A stretch of DNA of 61,451 nucleotides from assembly GCF_004342845.1 (NCBI RefSeq), contig NZ_SLXB01000025.1:1-61451 (forward strand), written 5' to 3'. This DNA is from Prevotella heparinolytica (GTDB taxonomy: Bacteria; Bacteroidota; Bacteroidia; Bacteroidales; Bacteroidaceae). Made by a program: the position numbers and the translations under genes. How positions within the stretch are numbered: the first letter of the stretch is position 1; the number at the start of each line of letters is the position of its first letter. The notes beneath the pieces were generated by a model, which saw only the letters and a program-made list of their open reading frames with translations, did no database searches and was not told the DNA's origin. Shown here one piece after another: positions 8,136 to 18,051 of this stretch.

Positions 8136-10295
8136 TTATTTTATGGTTAGTTCCTTGATGAGGTGCGAAGCTCCTGCAAATTTATCGATGATGAACAGCG
8201 TGTATCGGATGTCCACGCATGCCGCGCGCTGCGACGAGGGACGGAAGGCGATGTCGCCCGTCAGCCCTTCGTAGTTGCGGTCGAAGCCCGTACCAATCAA
8301 TTCTCCTTTGGCATTGAATACGGGACTTCCGGAGTTACCGCCGGTGTTGTCCGTATTGACGATGAAGCAGACGGGCATCTTTCCGTCGGGAAGAGCATAG
8401 CGGCCGAAGTCTTTGGCCTGATACAACTGTTTCAGCTTGGCGGGAACCACGAACTCACGGTTATTCGGGTCTTCCTTCTCCATGACGCCTTTCAAAGTGG
8501 TGTAGTAGCCATATTCCACGCCGTCGGCGGGCGAGTAGGGTAGTACCCGGCCGTAGGTCAGGCGTAAGGTGGAGTTGGCGTCCGGATAGATCGGCTTCCC
8601 GTCGGCAAGTTTCATGTCCATCATTCCTTTTACCCAGACTTTATGGGCGGCATCGTAGTTCGTGTTGGCATCCTTCATGGCGACGGCTGTCTGCAACAGG
8701 CCGTCGGTAATGGAGTACTTGAACAGAATCATCCAGTCGTAACTGATTTTGTACAGACCGGGTTTCCGTATAAACTTGGCGAAGTTCTCTTTGCTCCCGA
8801 AAATGGAATGGTCGAAGCAAGCGTCGATGAATGCGTCACTGTTTCCTTTGAAGCGTTTATCTATTATCTTGAAGATGCCGATGCGTTGCTCTGCCGGAAT
8901 ATACTGCATGTACGTCTGCAACATCTTTTTGCCTACCGCGCGTTCCACTTCGGGGAAGGGGACGGAGGCAAAATATTTGTCGGCTGCGGTTTGCAGGCTG
9001 TCTGCCGCCGCCTTGATTCGTGCTTTGTCCTTACTCTTCAAAGCTGCAACCAGCGCCGCGGTGCCGGGGATGCGCATGAAGTCCAGCCCCGTTATCAAGG
9101 CTTCCTGAATGGCTTGCTGATGATAGAGGGCCGTGCGGCGGTGCTGCACGATGTCGCGTATCTGTTCAAAGGCTTTCCGGTAAGAGTCATCGCCTTTTGA
9201 ACGTCCGTAGGCAAGTAGTTGCTCCTGTTGCGCTCGTTTGGTGTCGAGAACTTTCAGCCGGACAAGTCCTTCGTTCATACCGATGGCATTTTTCCAATAG
9301 TTGGCCGAAGAGGCATACTTGCTGGCGTAGTGTATGCGTATGGCATCGTTCTGCACCATTTGTTCCATAAGGGCTTTCTGGCGGACGTCGCGCACATGGT
9401 GACGCATGAAATTGGTGGTTTGCATGCGTTCTTCCACTTCGTCGGAAATCATATAGCGCCAGTTGCGGCCGGGGAAGCCCATGATGAAGGTGAATTCTCC
9501 TTCACGATAACCGTCGAGGCTGATGGTGAGGTGCTTCTTCACTTTCAACGGAACATTGTCCTTGCTGTATGCCGCCGGTTTCCCGTCTTTGTCGGCATAG
9601 ATGCGGAAGATGGAGAAATCGCCGGTGTGGCGGGGCCACATCCAGTTATCGGTATCTGCGCCGAACTTGCCGATGGAGGAGGGAGGAGCGCCTACCATGC
9701 GTATGTCGCTGTAAGTTGTCTTCACGAACAGGTAGTATCTGTTTCCACCGTAAAACGCTTTCAGTTCCAGTTTTCGTCCCGGAGTCAGGACAATGCCTTC
9801 GGCTTTGGCAAAGCGGTCGGCCACCATATTGAGGTATTTGGGCGATAGATAGTTGGTTCCGTTAGGGTCTGCATCTGTCTTCAACTGTTGGTTCACGTAG
9901 TCCGTCACGTCCAGAATCTCGTCGATGTATGTAATTGTAAGCCCCTTGCATGGAAGCTCCTCTTTGCGCGACATGGCCCAGAAACCGTTCGTCAGGTAGT
10001 CGTGCTCCACACTGCTGTGTTGCTGAATGGCTCCGTATCCGCAATGGTGGTTGGTCAGTACCAGCCCTTCGGCTGAAATGACTTCGCCGGTACATCCGCC
10101 TCCGAAGTGCACTACGGCGTCTTTCAGGGCAATGCCTGTGGGATTATAGATTTGGTCTGTCGGTATCAATAACCCTAATTCCGTCATGGCAACCTCGTTT
10201 TGTTTCTTGAGGTCGGTCAGCATCCACATGCCTTCATCGGCTCGTGCCATGAACAGTGCTGATGTAAAGAAAAGTGATAATAATGTCTTCTTCAT
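8136..10295 (-). CDS. dpp11: S46 dipeptidyl peptidase, DPP11 type (Asp/Glu-specific)
   Basis: Periplasmic serine exopeptidase that removes dipeptides from protein N-termini. It is 719 aa with a signal peptide (MKKTLLSLFFTSALFMARA). The catalytic histidine lies in [11 protein letters not shown] (His83/84) and the serine in GGNSGSP (Ser655). The substrate-specificity position is Arg673 in GTGFDRNYEG. In Porphyromonas S46 enzymes, Arg673 marks DPP11, which prefers acidic P1 residues, whereas glycine marks DPP7. Both numbers match the Porphyromonas gingivalis numbering. It lies downstream of dpp7 on the same strand, separated by repeat array B. Confidence 0.9.
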   Translation of the reverse strand: MKKTLLSLFFTSALFMARADEGMWMLTDLKKQNEVAMTELGLLIPTDQIYNPTGIALKDAVVHFGGGCTGEVISAEGLVLTNHHCGYGAIQQHSSVEHDYLTNGFWAMSRKEELPCKGLTITYIDEILDVTDYVNQQLKTDADPNGTNYLSPKYLNMVADRFAKAEGIVLTPGRKLELKAFYGGNRYYLFVKTTYSDIRMVGAPPSSIGKFGADTDNWMWPRHTGDFSIFRIYADKDGKPAAYSKDNVPLKVKKHLTISLDGYREGEFTFIMGFPGRNWRYMISDEVEERMQTTNFMRHHVRDVRQKALMEQMVQNDAIRIHYASKYASSANYWKNAIGMNEGLVRLKVLDTKRAQQEQLLAYGRSKGDDSYRKAFEQIRDIVQHRRTALYHQQAIQEALITGLDFMRIPGTAALVAALKSKDKARIKAAADSLQTAADKYFASVPFPEVERAVGKKMLQTYMQYIPAEQRIGIFKIIDKRFKGNSDAFIDACFDHSIFGSKENFAKFIRKPGLYKISYDWMILFKYSITDGLLQTAVAMKDANTNYDAAHKVWVKGMMDMKLADGKPIYPDANSTLRLTYGRVLPYSPADGVEYGYYTTLKGVMEKEDPNNREFVVPAKLKQLYQAKDFGRYALPDGKMPVCFIVNTDNTGGNSGSPVFNAKGELIGTGFDRNYEGLTGDIAFRPSSQRAACVDIRYTLFIIDKFAGASHLIKELTIK

Positions 10296-10316
10296 GATAA
10301 TCTGCGTTAGAAGGTG

Positions 10317-10424
10317 TTCTGAGAGGGGGTGGAATCACTCGGTGACTGAAACCATTTCAGTCGCCGAGTGAAATGGTTTCAGTCCCTGACTGATTGTGGT
10401 TCAGTCGGCGAGTCATTCCCCAAG
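10317..10424. repeat. 22-bp tandem array B (4 units) with conserved leader
   Basis: Units start at 10335, 10357, 10379 and 10401, exactly 22 bp apart, after a leader TTCTGAGAGGGGGTG (10317-10331) that also precedes array C at 52827. Unit 2 is inverted relative to its neighbours, so GACTGAAACCATTTCA (10344-10359) and TGAAATGGTTTCAGTC (10369-10384) make a perfect 16-bp stem with a 9-nt loop. The array is between dpp7 and dpp11, so it is in the dpp11 leader if the two are cotranscribed. Confidence 0.9.
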
Positions 10425-10433
10425 AGAGAAAAA

Positions 10434-12599
10434 TTACTCGATTATGTTCATTTCTTTTATCAAATGTTCGCAGTTGCCCAACTTCTCAAGGATGAAGAGT
10501 ACGTAGCGGATGTCCAGATTGATGCAACGTTGCAGGTTGTTGTCGAAGTTGATATCTCCGCTCAATGACTCCCAGTTGCCGTCGAAGGCGGTACCGATGA
10601 GATGGCCTTCGGCATTGATGACAGGACTTCCGGAGTTACCGCCGGTAATATCGTTCGTGGTGAGGAAGCAAACCGGCATCGTACCGCCTTTCATGGCATA
10701 GCGGCCGAAGTCTTTCTTTTGAATCAGCTCTTTCAGTTTGGCAGGAACCGTGAACTCGCGGTTTTCAGGATTTTCTTTTTCAAGAATGCCGTCGGTGGTC
10801 GTATAATAATTGTAGCGTACGGCATCTTTCGGGCTGTAGGCCTTCACATTGCCATAGGTCAGGCGGATGGTGAAGTTGGCGTCCGGATAGGATGGCACGG
10901 GTTGCTTCATCTCTCCCAAACCACGGATGTAAGCTTTGTGCAGCAGGTCAAGTCCATTGCTCTGCTCGCCGTGTACCTTGCCCAGTTCCTGTATTTTGAG
11001 GTTCTTGGAGCGCGAGTAGGCTGTTGCCGGGTCGCGTTCTATCGCTTTCACAGTAGGCTTCTTCAAGAACTTGTCGAGGTTGCTGCGGTTTGAGAGGATG
11101 GAGTTGTCATACAGATTGTCCACATAGGCATCGTAATCGTCCTTGAATTCGTTGCGGATGGTGTTGTAGAAATCGGGCAATTCATCTGCGTTCAAAGCTT
11201 TGGCCAAGGCGGGCAGGATGGCTTTTGCTACGGCACGGTCCACTTCGTGGTCATAATCTTTGTTGTGTATGCCGTCATAAGCTTCTTCCAACTGTTTCTT
11301 GGATGCTTGTAGCAGCGAGTCGTTTTTCTCTTCGAGCGCTTTCTTGATGTTGTCCATAATCAGGTATGTACTTCCGAATTCAATAGCTCCGCGCAGTGCT
11401 TCGTTGGTGTAATAGAGCTGTCGCAAGGTGGGGGTACCCTTTTCTATGATGGCGTCTATCTGCTCTACCACGCCCTCATATTCAGGCTTTCCTTTGGCAA
11501 ATTCGGCATATCGCTTCTCTATTTCGGCTTTGGTGTTTAGCACGTCGTTATCTATGATGGCTTTGTTCATGCCGATGGAATTCTTCCAGTAGTTGCTGCT
11601 TCCCGCAAATTTGCTGGCATACTGGATGCGTGTCTTGTCGCTGGCATTCATGAACTTGCGCAATACCTCCAAACGAACGCCGCGCATATCTATCATGGCT
11701 TGGTTGACAGCTTCCATGCGCTGTTTCACCTCGCTCCGGGTCAGGTAGCGTCTGGTGCTGCCGGGAAAGCCCATAATCATGGCATAGTCTCCTTCTTGCA
11801 GTCCCTTGATGGAGACGGGCAGGAATTTAGGCGTTTTCAGAGGTACGTTGCTTGCGCTGTATTCGGCAGGTTCGCCGTTGACATCGGCATAGATGCGGAA
11901 CATGGAGAAGTCTCCCGTATGGCGGGGCCACATCCAGTTGTCCGTTTCACCGCCGAACTTCCCTACCGACGAGGGAGGAGCGGCAACCATGCGGACGTCG
12001 CTGTACACTTTGTAGTAAATCAGATAGTATTTATTCCCCGCATAGAAAGGCAAGGCTTGAGCCACAATGCCCGGCTTGGCGTTGAGGTCGCTCTTTTCCA
12101 GCTCTTCCTTTGCCAGCTTGTTGAGGAAAGGGCGTGTCATGGCATTTACTTCGTCCACCTCTCCGGCTTTCACTTTTTCGTTCACCAAGTCGGTGATATC
12201 GACAATGCGATGCACAAAACGGAACTTCAATCCCGGAGTGGGCAACTCTTCGTTGCGGTTTTTGGCCCAAAAGCCATCCGTCAGGTAATCGTGCTCCACA
12301 GAACTGTGCTGCTGAATGGCACCGTAGCCGCAGTGATGGTTGGTCAGAATCAATCCTTCGGGCGAGATAATCTCACCGGTACAGCCACCGCCGAAAATGC
12401 CTACGGCATCTTTCAGAGATACGCCGTTCGGATTGTACAAGTCGTCGGCCTCTAATTTCAACCCTTGTTTCTTCATCATTTCGATGGAGTTCTGCTGTTT
12501 TATCAGTTGCAGCAACCACATTCCTTCGTCTGCGCGTGCCGAGCAGACCGTCCATGCAGCGACGGCTGCAAGCAAACATTTCTTTACTGTTACTTTCAT
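10434..12599 (-). CDS. dpp7: S46 dipeptidyl peptidase, DPP7 type
   Basis: Paralogue of the downstream dpp11 product: 721 aa, signal peptide ending near [14 protein letters not shown] and GGNSGSP catalytic motifs. The specificity position is Gly674 in [10 protein letters not shown], the DPP7 signature, which in characterised enzymes goes with hydrophobic P1 residues. The tandem pair would together cover acidic and aliphatic/aromatic dipeptides, typical of peptide-fermenting Bacteroidales. It lies 36 bp upstream of nothing on its own strand except anSME, whose gene ends at 12636, so all three may be one transcript. Confidence 0.9.
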   Translation of the reverse strand: MKVTVKKCLLAAVAAWTVCSARADEGMWLLQLIKQQNSIEMMKKQGLKLEADDLYNPNGVSLKDAVGIFGGGCTGEIISPEGLILTNHHCGYGAIQQHSSVEHDYLTDGFWAKNRNEELPTPGLKFRFVHRIVDITDLVNEKVKAGEVDEVNAMTRPFLNKLAKEELEKSDLNAKPGIVAQALPFYAGNKYYLIYYKVYSDVRMVAAPPSSVGKFGGETDNWMWPRHTGDFSMFRIYADVNGEPAEYSASNVPLKTPKFLPVSIKGLQEGDYAMIMGFPGSTRRYLTRSEVKQRMEAVNQAMIDMRGVRLEVLRKFMNASDKTRIQYASKFAGSSNYWKNSIGMNKAIIDNDVLNTKAEIEKRYAEFAKGKPEYEGVVEQIDAIIEKGTPTLRQLYYTNEALRGAIEFGSTYLIMDNIKKALEEKNDSLLQASKKQLEEAYDGIHNKDYDHEVDRAVAKAILPALAKALNADELPDFYNTIRNEFKDDYDAYVDNLYDNSILSNRSNLDKFLKKPTVKAIERDPATAYSRSKNLKIQELGKVHGEQSNGLDLLHKAYIRGLGEMKQPVPSYPDANFTIRLTYGNVKAYSPKDAVRYNYYTTTDGILEKENPENREFTVPAKLKELIQKKDFGRYAMKGGTMPVCFLTTNDITGGNSGSPVINAEGHLIGTAFDGNWESLSGDINFDNNLQRCINLDIRYVLFILEKLGNCEHLIKEMNIIE

Positions 12600-12635
12600 A
12601 TTGTTTTTTTTGTTTAATGGTTTATGCTTTTATCT

Positions 12636-13868
12636 TTATTTCAACTTTCCTTCTTTTATTGCTTCCATGACGTTGGCAGGCGGGCGTCGGTTCATCAGCT
12701 CGTTTTTCATGAAGTCCATATAGGGAGCTGCATGACCGAAGAACTCATGATAACCGGCGCAAAGATAATTGAGTCCCGGCTCGCCGTCGGATGTATATGC
12801 GAAACGGTTTTTAGGACATTCGCCGTTGCAGGCGAACAGCCATTCGCATTCGCGGCATTGGGAGGGTAGCGATTGCTGTTTCATCAGGCCGAAGGCTTGC
12901 TGCTTTTCGCCGTACATCATCTCCACTAAAGTCTTTTGATGGATATTGCCCAACTTATATTCGGGGAAAACGAAATGGTCGCAAGCATATACGTCGCCGT
13001 TGAATTCCATGACTCCTGCATGGCCGCAAGTCTTTGCCATGGTGCAGACACCCGGTTGTTCGCCCATCCAATTGGCGAGAGTGGAGTCGAACAGCTGGAT
13101 GTAATAAGTGCCCACATCCTGCCGTACCCATTCGTCGAACAGTGTGCAGAGAAAGTGGCCCCACTGTTCCGGGCTGACGGAGAAGTCGGCCAATTCCGTA
13201 CTTTTTTCTTTGTCGTTCAAGGAAGCAAGATGCCGTCCGTCTTGATGAGGAGCGATACGTTCTACGATGGGCGCAAACTGGATGTACCGGCATCCGATTT
13301 CTTTGAAGAAGCGGTAAAACTCCAATGGGTAATCGGCGTTGAAGTCATTCACCACCGCCATTCCGTTCCATTCCACGCCGTGCTTTTTCAGCAGGTTGAT
13401 GCCTTGCATCACTTTTACGAACGACGGTTTGCCTTGTTTGTTCTTCCGGTATTCATCATGAAACTCCTGCGGTCCGTCGATAGAGATGCCCACCAGCCAA
13501 TTGTTTTCTTTGAAGAATTCACACCATTCGTCGGTCAGCAGCGTACCGTTGGTCTGAATGCAATTGTCTATCGTTCTTCCGTCGGCATATTTTTTTTGCA
13601 GTTCCATCGCCCTTTTATAGAACGACAGCGGACGCATCAATGTTTCTCCGCCATGCCAAGTAAACAAAACCTGAGGCATGGTTTGCGAATGGATATACTC
13701 CTCGATGAACTTTTCCAGAAGTTCTTCGCTCATCACGTGCTTGGGATTCTCTTTGTATAGTTTGGACTTTTCCAGATAGTAGCAATATTCGCATGCCAGA
13801 TTGCATACCGCACCTACGGGTTTCAACATAACATAGAGCGGTTTGGCAAAAGGAGCGTAGGTCGACAT
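12636..13868 (-). CDS. Anaerobic sulfatase-maturating enzyme (radical SAM, SPASM)
   Basis: Converts an active-site cysteine or serine of sulfatases to formylglycine, a step required to activate all sulfatases in Bacteroides. It is 410 aa. The radical-SAM cluster motif is CNLACEYC (Cys22, 26, 29). C-terminal SPASM cysteines appear in CTMAKTCGH, YACDHF, CRECEWLFACNGECPKNR. The sequence strongly resembles the B. thetaiotaomicron enzyme known as anSME/ChuR. No sulfatase gene is nearby, consistent with a single global maturase. Confidence 0.93.
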   Translation of the reverse strand: MSTYAPFAKPLYVMLKPVGAVCNLACEYCYYLEKSKLYKENPKHVMSEELLEKFIEEYIHSQTMPQVLFTWHGGETLMRPLSFYKRAMELQKKYADGRTIDNCIQTNGTLLTDEWCEFFKENNWLVGISIDGPQEFHDEYRKNKQGKPSFVKVMQGINLLKKHGVEWNGMAVVNDFNADYPLEFYRFFKEIGCRYIQFAPIVERIAPHQDGRHLASLNDKEKSTELADFSVSPEQWGHFLCTLFDEWVRQDVGTYYIQLFDSTLANWMGEQPGVCTMAKTCGHAGVMEFNGDVYACDHFVFPEYKLGNIHQKTLVEMMYGEKQQAFGLMKQQSLPSQCRECEWLFACNGECPKNRFAYTSDGEPGLNYLCAGYHEFFGHAAPYMDFMKNELMNRRPPANVMEAIKEGKLK

Positions 13869-13996
13869 GTGTAGTTCTTTCTGTTAAGGGTTCTTGTTTT
13901 AATTCAGCTTGTTGCTCTGTGCAAAATTCAACAAGCCTCTTATGCTTTGTAATTGTGCAAAAATACGTAAACCGAATGAAAAATCCTTTCTTTCTA

Positions 13997-14026
13997 TTTG
14001 GTTTATAAGGAATATTAATACCTTTG
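13997..14026 (+). promoter_or_regulatory. Probable promoter of the DUF4369-type lipoprotein gene
   Basis: TTTG (13997-14000), an 18-bp spacer and TACCTTTG (14019-14026), pointing at the lipoprotein start at 14057. The spacer is one base shorter than the usual 19-21. On the opposite strand TATTTTTG occurs at 13958-13965, facing anSME, without a matching -33 box. Confidence 0.6.
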
Positions 14027-14056
14027 TCAGGTGTAATTTCAAAAATAGTCTCGCGC

Positions 14057-14809
14057 ATGATTAGAATAAGTGTGAATCGCATTTTGCCTTTTTTGCTCTT
14101 GCTCATTCTCTTTGTCTCTTGCAGCCGCAAGTATAAGATAGAGGGTAACTCTTCGGTAATCGGCCTTGACGGAAAAATGTTATTCCTTAAAATGCTTCAG
14201 GACGGACAATGGGTATCTGTTGATTCGGCAGAGGTTATTCATGGCCTTTTTAAGATGAACGGGCCGGCCGATTCTGTCATGATGGTGACACTGTATATGG
14301 GAAATGAAGGCATAATGCCTCTGGTGCTGGAAGATGGAAAGATAGAGGTTTCCATCTCCAATTCTCAACTGCTTGCCAAAGGAACTCCCTTGAACGACAA
14401 ACTATACGAATTTATAGATAAACGCAATGCGCTGGAAGTGAAAATTGAAGAATTGGAACGGAAAGAAGCACGTATGGTGTTGGATGGCGCCGACTTGGAG
14501 AATGTGCGTCAAGAACTTTCGAAAGAAAGTGCAACATTGATAAAGGAGATGAACGACTACGTCAAACAGTTTATTACCGATAACTTTGAGAATGTACTGG
14601 GGCCGAGTGTCTTTATGATGATGTGCAGTACGATGCCTTATCCGGTAATGACTCCGCAAATAGAAGAAATAATGAAAACCGCTCCCCTGTCTTTTAAAGA
14701 AAACAAGCAAATTAAGGATTTTCTGACAAGAGCCAAAGAGAATATGCAGTTGCTCGAAGAGCAACGCCGCATGCGGCAGAATATAATCTTGGGCGAAGGG
14801 CAAAAATAG
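14057..14809 (+). CDS. Lipoprotein with DUF4369-like N-terminal domain
   Basis: A 250-aa envelope lipoprotein: SPII signal MIRISVNRILPFLLLLILFVSC with lipid-modified Cys22, then a beta-rich domain (GLDGKMLFLKMLQDGQWVSVDSAEVIHGLF) that resembles the DUF4369 module found before thioredoxin domains in Bacteroidetes. A helical, coiled-coil-like stretch (about residues 115-165) follows. No thioredoxin domain or CxxC is present, so it is a truncated or specialised member. The start at 14057 is chosen because the in-frame ATG at 14024 lies inside the promoter. Function unknown. Confidence 0.7.
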   Translation: MIRISVNRILPFLLLLILFVSCSRKYKIEGNSSVIGLDGKMLFLKMLQDGQWVSVDSAEVIHGLFKMNGPADSVMMVTLYMGNEGIMPLVLEDGKIEVSISNSQLLAKGTPLNDKLYEFIDKRNALEVKIEELERKEARMVLDGADLENVRQELSKESATLIKEMNDYVKQFITDNFENVLGPSVFMMMCSTMPYPVMTPQIEEIMKTAPLSFKENKQIKDFLTRAKENMQLLEEQRRMRQNIILGEGQK

Positions 14810-14851
14810 CACAAGCAGAATGAGGGAGATTGAGGCGAATTGTTTAGATGT

Positions 14852-15607
14852 TCAGTCCTGATCTTCATTTCTGACCATTCCTTTATACTTCTCTGGCAAT
14901 GCGCTTTCCACAGCTGCATAAGCTTCGGTCATTGTTGTTTTAATGTTTTCTATGCCTTGTCCCTTAGGGGGAATGGGAGGATGGATGGTCAGTATCATAC
15001 GGTGTCGGTGTATCCATTTCCCTGTGCGGGGAAGAATCTCGAACGAACCGTCTATAGTGACGGGAACCACTTCCAAATGTAACTCATCTGCCAATTGGAA
15101 AGCTCCTCTTTTGAAGTAGCCCATGTGTCCGCTGAAAGTGCGCGCACCTTCCGGAAAAACAACTAATGATACTCCGTTTTTTAACGAAGATTCCGCTTGG
15201 CGCATGGTAGCCAATACTTTCTTCGGACTGGAACGGTCTACAAAGATGTGTCCTGCGCTTTCACAGGCTTTTCCCACAAATGGAATCTTTCGCAGTCCTT
15301 TCTTCATCATCCATTTGAAGTTCCGGCCGAGGAATCCGTAGACGAGGAATATGTCGAAAGCTCCCTGATGGTTGGGGACAAAAACGTATGATGTATGTTT
15401 ATGAAGTTTCTCTCTTCCATGTACCTTTACCGGAATGAGCAATATGTAGCAAACGAGTTGCGACCATATCTTACCGGGATAGTAGCCCCACGTATGTGCC
15501 CCTCCAATGAGAGACCCAACGATGGTGACCAACGCCGTAAGGATAGTCAAAACCAAGAGGATGGGAAGTGCAAAGCAGACTTGATAAATCGTGTAGAGTA
15601 TCTTCAT
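14852..15607 (-). CDS. plsC: 1-acyl-sn-glycerol-3-phosphate acyltransferase
   Basis: Membrane acyltransferase making phosphatidic acid from lysophosphatidic acid. It has 251 aa with N-terminal hydrophobic segments, the catalytic NHQGAFD (HX4D) motif, and the phosphate-binding FPEGARTFSG motif. It lies 39 bp downstream of the metallophosphoesterase gene and may belong to the same minus-strand transcript started at the sigma-factor gene, linking envelope lipid synthesis to that cluster. Confidence 0.88.
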   Translation of the reverse strand: MKILYTIYQVCFALPILLVLTILTALVTIVGSLIGGAHTWGYYPGKIWSQLVCYILLIPVKVHGREKLHKHTSYVFVPNHQGAFDIFLVYGFLGRNFKWMMKKGLRKIPFVGKACESAGHIFVDRSSPKKVLATMRQAESSLKNGVSLVVFPEGARTFSGHMGYFKRGAFQLADELHLEVVPVTIDGSFEILPRTGKWIHRHRMILTIHPPIPPKGQGIENIKTTMTEAYAAVESALPEKYKGMVRNEDQD

Positions 15608-15646
15608 AAATGCGGGATTTTTTTATCGTTACAAAGATAACACTAA

Positions 15647-16819
15647 TCATTTATTTTTGCGCAATGTAAGCACAGTGATTTCGGGCCATGCTCCGAGACG
15701 AAAGGGTAGGCCTACGTATCCGATACCTATATTTACGTACAATGCGCGACTGCCTTCGTAGTACATGCCACCCCATTCGGGATAAATCAGCTCGGCAAGC
15801 GAGTGCCCGAGAAAGATACTTTGCATGGCATGTGTATGTCCGGCCAGCATCAATGGAATATCCGACTTCGGCAGCACTTCGCGCCTCCAGTGACTGGGGT
15901 TATGGCTGAGCAATATCCGGAACATTCCATCGGTTCCTTTCAAGGCTTGCGATAGGTTGGCATGTTGAGAGAAGGGAGGTTCTCCATCATTCTCCACACC
16001 GATAAGGGCGATGCTGTCGCCTTTGTGATGGAGTACGGCATGTTCATTGTTCAAGAGTTTCCACCCCATAGCCTTTTGCTGCTCTTTGAGGTAAGCGAGG
16101 TCTTGTTCCTTAGCTTGGGGTGAGGGCCATCGGTAGTAATCGCCGTAATCATGGTTTCCGAGGATGGAGAAAACTCCGTCCGATGCATGCAATTTCGATA
16201 GTGTCTCCTGAAAACCGTCTATTTCGTGGCTTTGTTGATTCACGAGGTCACCTGTGAAGACGATGAGGTCGGGCTTCAAGGCATTGACTTTATCTGTCAG
16301 CCGGTCGATGGCTTCCGGATTGTCTCGCCAGCTTCCGATGTGGATATCTGAAATCTGTACGATGCGATAGCCGTCGAAGCCTTGGGGCAAAGCGGCGGAG
16401 CGGTATTCGGTTTCTTGTGTTTCAAAGCGTGTGGTTCCGACAAGTGTTCCGTAAAGGATATTGAAAAAGCTGACAACGGCCAGTATCAGTCCGATGGCGG
16501 TAAACAACTTGCGGGGGCAGCGACGGATAACGGCATGCGCCAAGACCCCTATCAAGGAGCAGAGCATGAAAACCGTTTTAGGAACTATAATCAGCAGGGT
16601 GATAATGGCCAGTCTGCCTATGCCCTGTGTATGATTAGCCATTGCATTGTCGCCCGTCAACATCATGAAGTAGACATAGCCTGCAACCAACAATGCGGTA
16701 GGGAGCCAATAAGCAGTGCGCAGAAGCCTCTTTCGGGTTTTCCTCACAATATACATCCCGTATATATAGATATCGGGAATGAAGAGGAAAAGGGTCAAGA
16801 TGAGAATTATTCGGTGCAT
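15647..16819 (-). CDS. Membrane-anchored metallophosphoesterase
   Basis: Calcineurin-like phosphoesterase of 390 aa. The first ~140 residues hold about four transmembrane segments; the catalytic domain follows with the metal motifs ISDIHIG, GDLVNQ, GNHDYG and GHTH. The layout is like the YaeI/LpxG-type enzymes that act on lipid-linked pyrophosphates, but substrate cannot be told from sequence. Its start overlaps the upstream membrane-protein gene by 13 bp, so expression is coupled to the sigma-factor operon. Confidence 0.82.
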   Translation of the reverse strand: MHRIILILTLFLFIPDIYIYGMYIVRKTRKRLLRTAYWLPTALLVAGYVYFMMLTGDNAMANHTQGIGRLAIITLLIIVPKTVFMLCSLIGVLAHAVIRRCPRKLFTAIGLILAVVSFFNILYGTLVGTTRFETQETEYRSAALPQGFDGYRIVQISDIHIGSWRDNPEAIDRLTDKVNALKPDLIVFTGDLVNQQSHEIDGFQETLSKLHASDGVFSILGNHDYGDYYRWPSPQAKEQDLAYLKEQQKAMGWKLLNNEHAVLHHKGDSIALIGVENDGEPPFSQHANLSQALKGTDGMFRILLSHNPSHWRREVLPKSDIPLMLAGHTHAMQSIFLGHSLAELIYPEWGGMYYEGSRALYVNIGIGYVGLPFRLGAWPEITVLTLRKNK

Positions 16820-17433
16820 ATGTCTTTCAGTTCTTCGATATTCTTTTTGATGTCATCCAGATGCTTGTAGATTAGCTTTTTATAGAGGAAGTAGATTATT
16901 GCGACATTGATTACGGCAAAAAAACTAATCAGCAGAACTTGCCGTCCGATAGGTTCTAAGTGATACTCCATCATCCAATAATTCAAGGCGTTGAAAAGTA
17001 CAATCCATACGGAAATACCCACCACCTCATATTGGGTCCATCGGCGGAAAACAGTCATGCGGCGGCTGACCTCGGCAACACTCATGTTATCGACGTGCGT
17101 AGCTTTGTTCCAACAATAGGTTTTCCAGTCCCACCACATGCCTGTTAGGATGCTGGCTGTCAAAAACAGAAGGAAAACGGTCATTTTGCTTTGAGTATTT
17201 TCGTTGATACCGAAAGCCGGAAGTGACAGCCATACTAATAGGATGATGAGCAATGCCAATGCCCCCATACCTATGGAGAAACGTTGTATAATGGCAAGAC
17301 GTCCCATACTTTTCTGGGTTTTTGCTTTGTAGCTGGCAATCAACTCTTCTATTTGCTTTTTATCGGCAATAGTTTTCTTCTGTAGTTGCTCGTCCAGTGC
17401 ATTCCATGATTTTTTCAGTTCATCCAATTCCAT
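16807..17433 (-). CDS. Four-helix membrane protein with coiled-coil N-terminus
   Basis: A 208-aa protein. Residues 1-45 are a charged coiled-coil (MELDELKKSWNALDEQLQKK...), followed by four hydrophobic segments near residues 45-70, 82-103, 132-155 and 165-190, then a charged cytoplasmic tail. It sits 3 bp after an ECF sigma-factor gene, the usual place for an anti-sigma or sigma-modulating membrane protein, but it lacks a recognisable zinc anti-sigma motif. Function unknown. Confidence 0.6.
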   Translation of the reverse strand: MELDELKKSWNALDEQLQKKTIADKKQIEELIASYKAKTQKSMGRLAIIQRFSIGMGALALLIILLVWLSLPAFGINENTQSKMTVFLLFLTASILTGMWWDWKTYCWNKATHVDNMSVAEVSRRMTVFRRWTQYEVVGISVWIVLFNALNYWMMEYHLEPIGRQVLLISFFAVINVAIIYFLYKKLIYKHLDDIKKNIEELKDICTE

Positions 17434-17436
17434 ATA

Positions 17437-17922
17437 TCAGTTCTCCTTGTTCATTTTTCTTAGTTTATCTTTGATTCGACTGAGTTTCGTGGCAACGTTT
17501 GTCACGGTTAGTCCGGTGATTTCGGCAATTTCCTCATAACTTTTATCTTCCAAATAAAGCAGAATAATGGATTTCTCCAATTGCCCCAGGCAGTTGATCA
17601 TCCGATAAAGCTGCCTTAGCATTTCTTGTGTTTCGTCACTTTCCTCCACTCGGTCAGCCTCGTAGGTGAGGGAGACTATTTCGGGGATGTTCTTTTCTTT
17701 TCGGATAAAGCTAATGCACGTATTCAGTGCAATGCGATAAATCCAAGTAGAGATTTTACATTCCTTTCGGAATTTAGGAAAGGCCTTCCACAAGTTGAGT
17801 ACCACTTCCTGATACAAGTCGTTGAGGGTGGCATTGGGTGTGGTGTACAAATAGCACACTTTATATATGACACGCTCATACTCCTTAACCACGGATACGA
17901 ACTCTTGTTCTGTATTTTCCAT
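17437..17922 (-). CDS. ECF RNA polymerase sigma factor
   Basis: Sigma-70 family factor of 161 aa with region 2 (LNDLYQEVVLNLWKAFPKFR, then STWIYRIALNTCISFIRK) and region 4 (LYLEDKSYEEIAEITGLTVT), giving -10 and -35 recognition. No region 1.1 or 3, as in all ECF factors. It heads a cluster with a coiled-coil membrane protein, a metallophosphoesterase and PlsC, suggesting an envelope-lipid stimulus. Target promoters cannot be read from the window. Confidence 0.9.
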   Translation of the reverse strand: MENTEQEFVSVVKEYERVIYKVCYLYTTPNATLNDLYQEVVLNLWKAFPKFRKECKISTWIYRIALNTCISFIRKEKNIPEIVSLTYEADRVEESDETQEMLRQLYRMINCLGQLEKSIILLYLEDKSYEEIAEITGLTVTNVATKLSRIKDKLRKMNKEN

Positions 17923-18051
17923 TTTTGTAGGCTTCTTTCGGATTTTTATATACTGTCAGTCGTAAGGAAAGGCGATAAATCACAGCTCCTGTCATAAAAA
18001 TGACCCAAAACTGTATCTTTGGCCGTTCACTGGCTTCTCTTTATGCGTTTT

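Noticed and set aside
12600..12635. Extra gene or promoter between dpp7 and anSME
   Set aside because: Only 36 bp of AT-rich sequence with no -7 or -33 pair.
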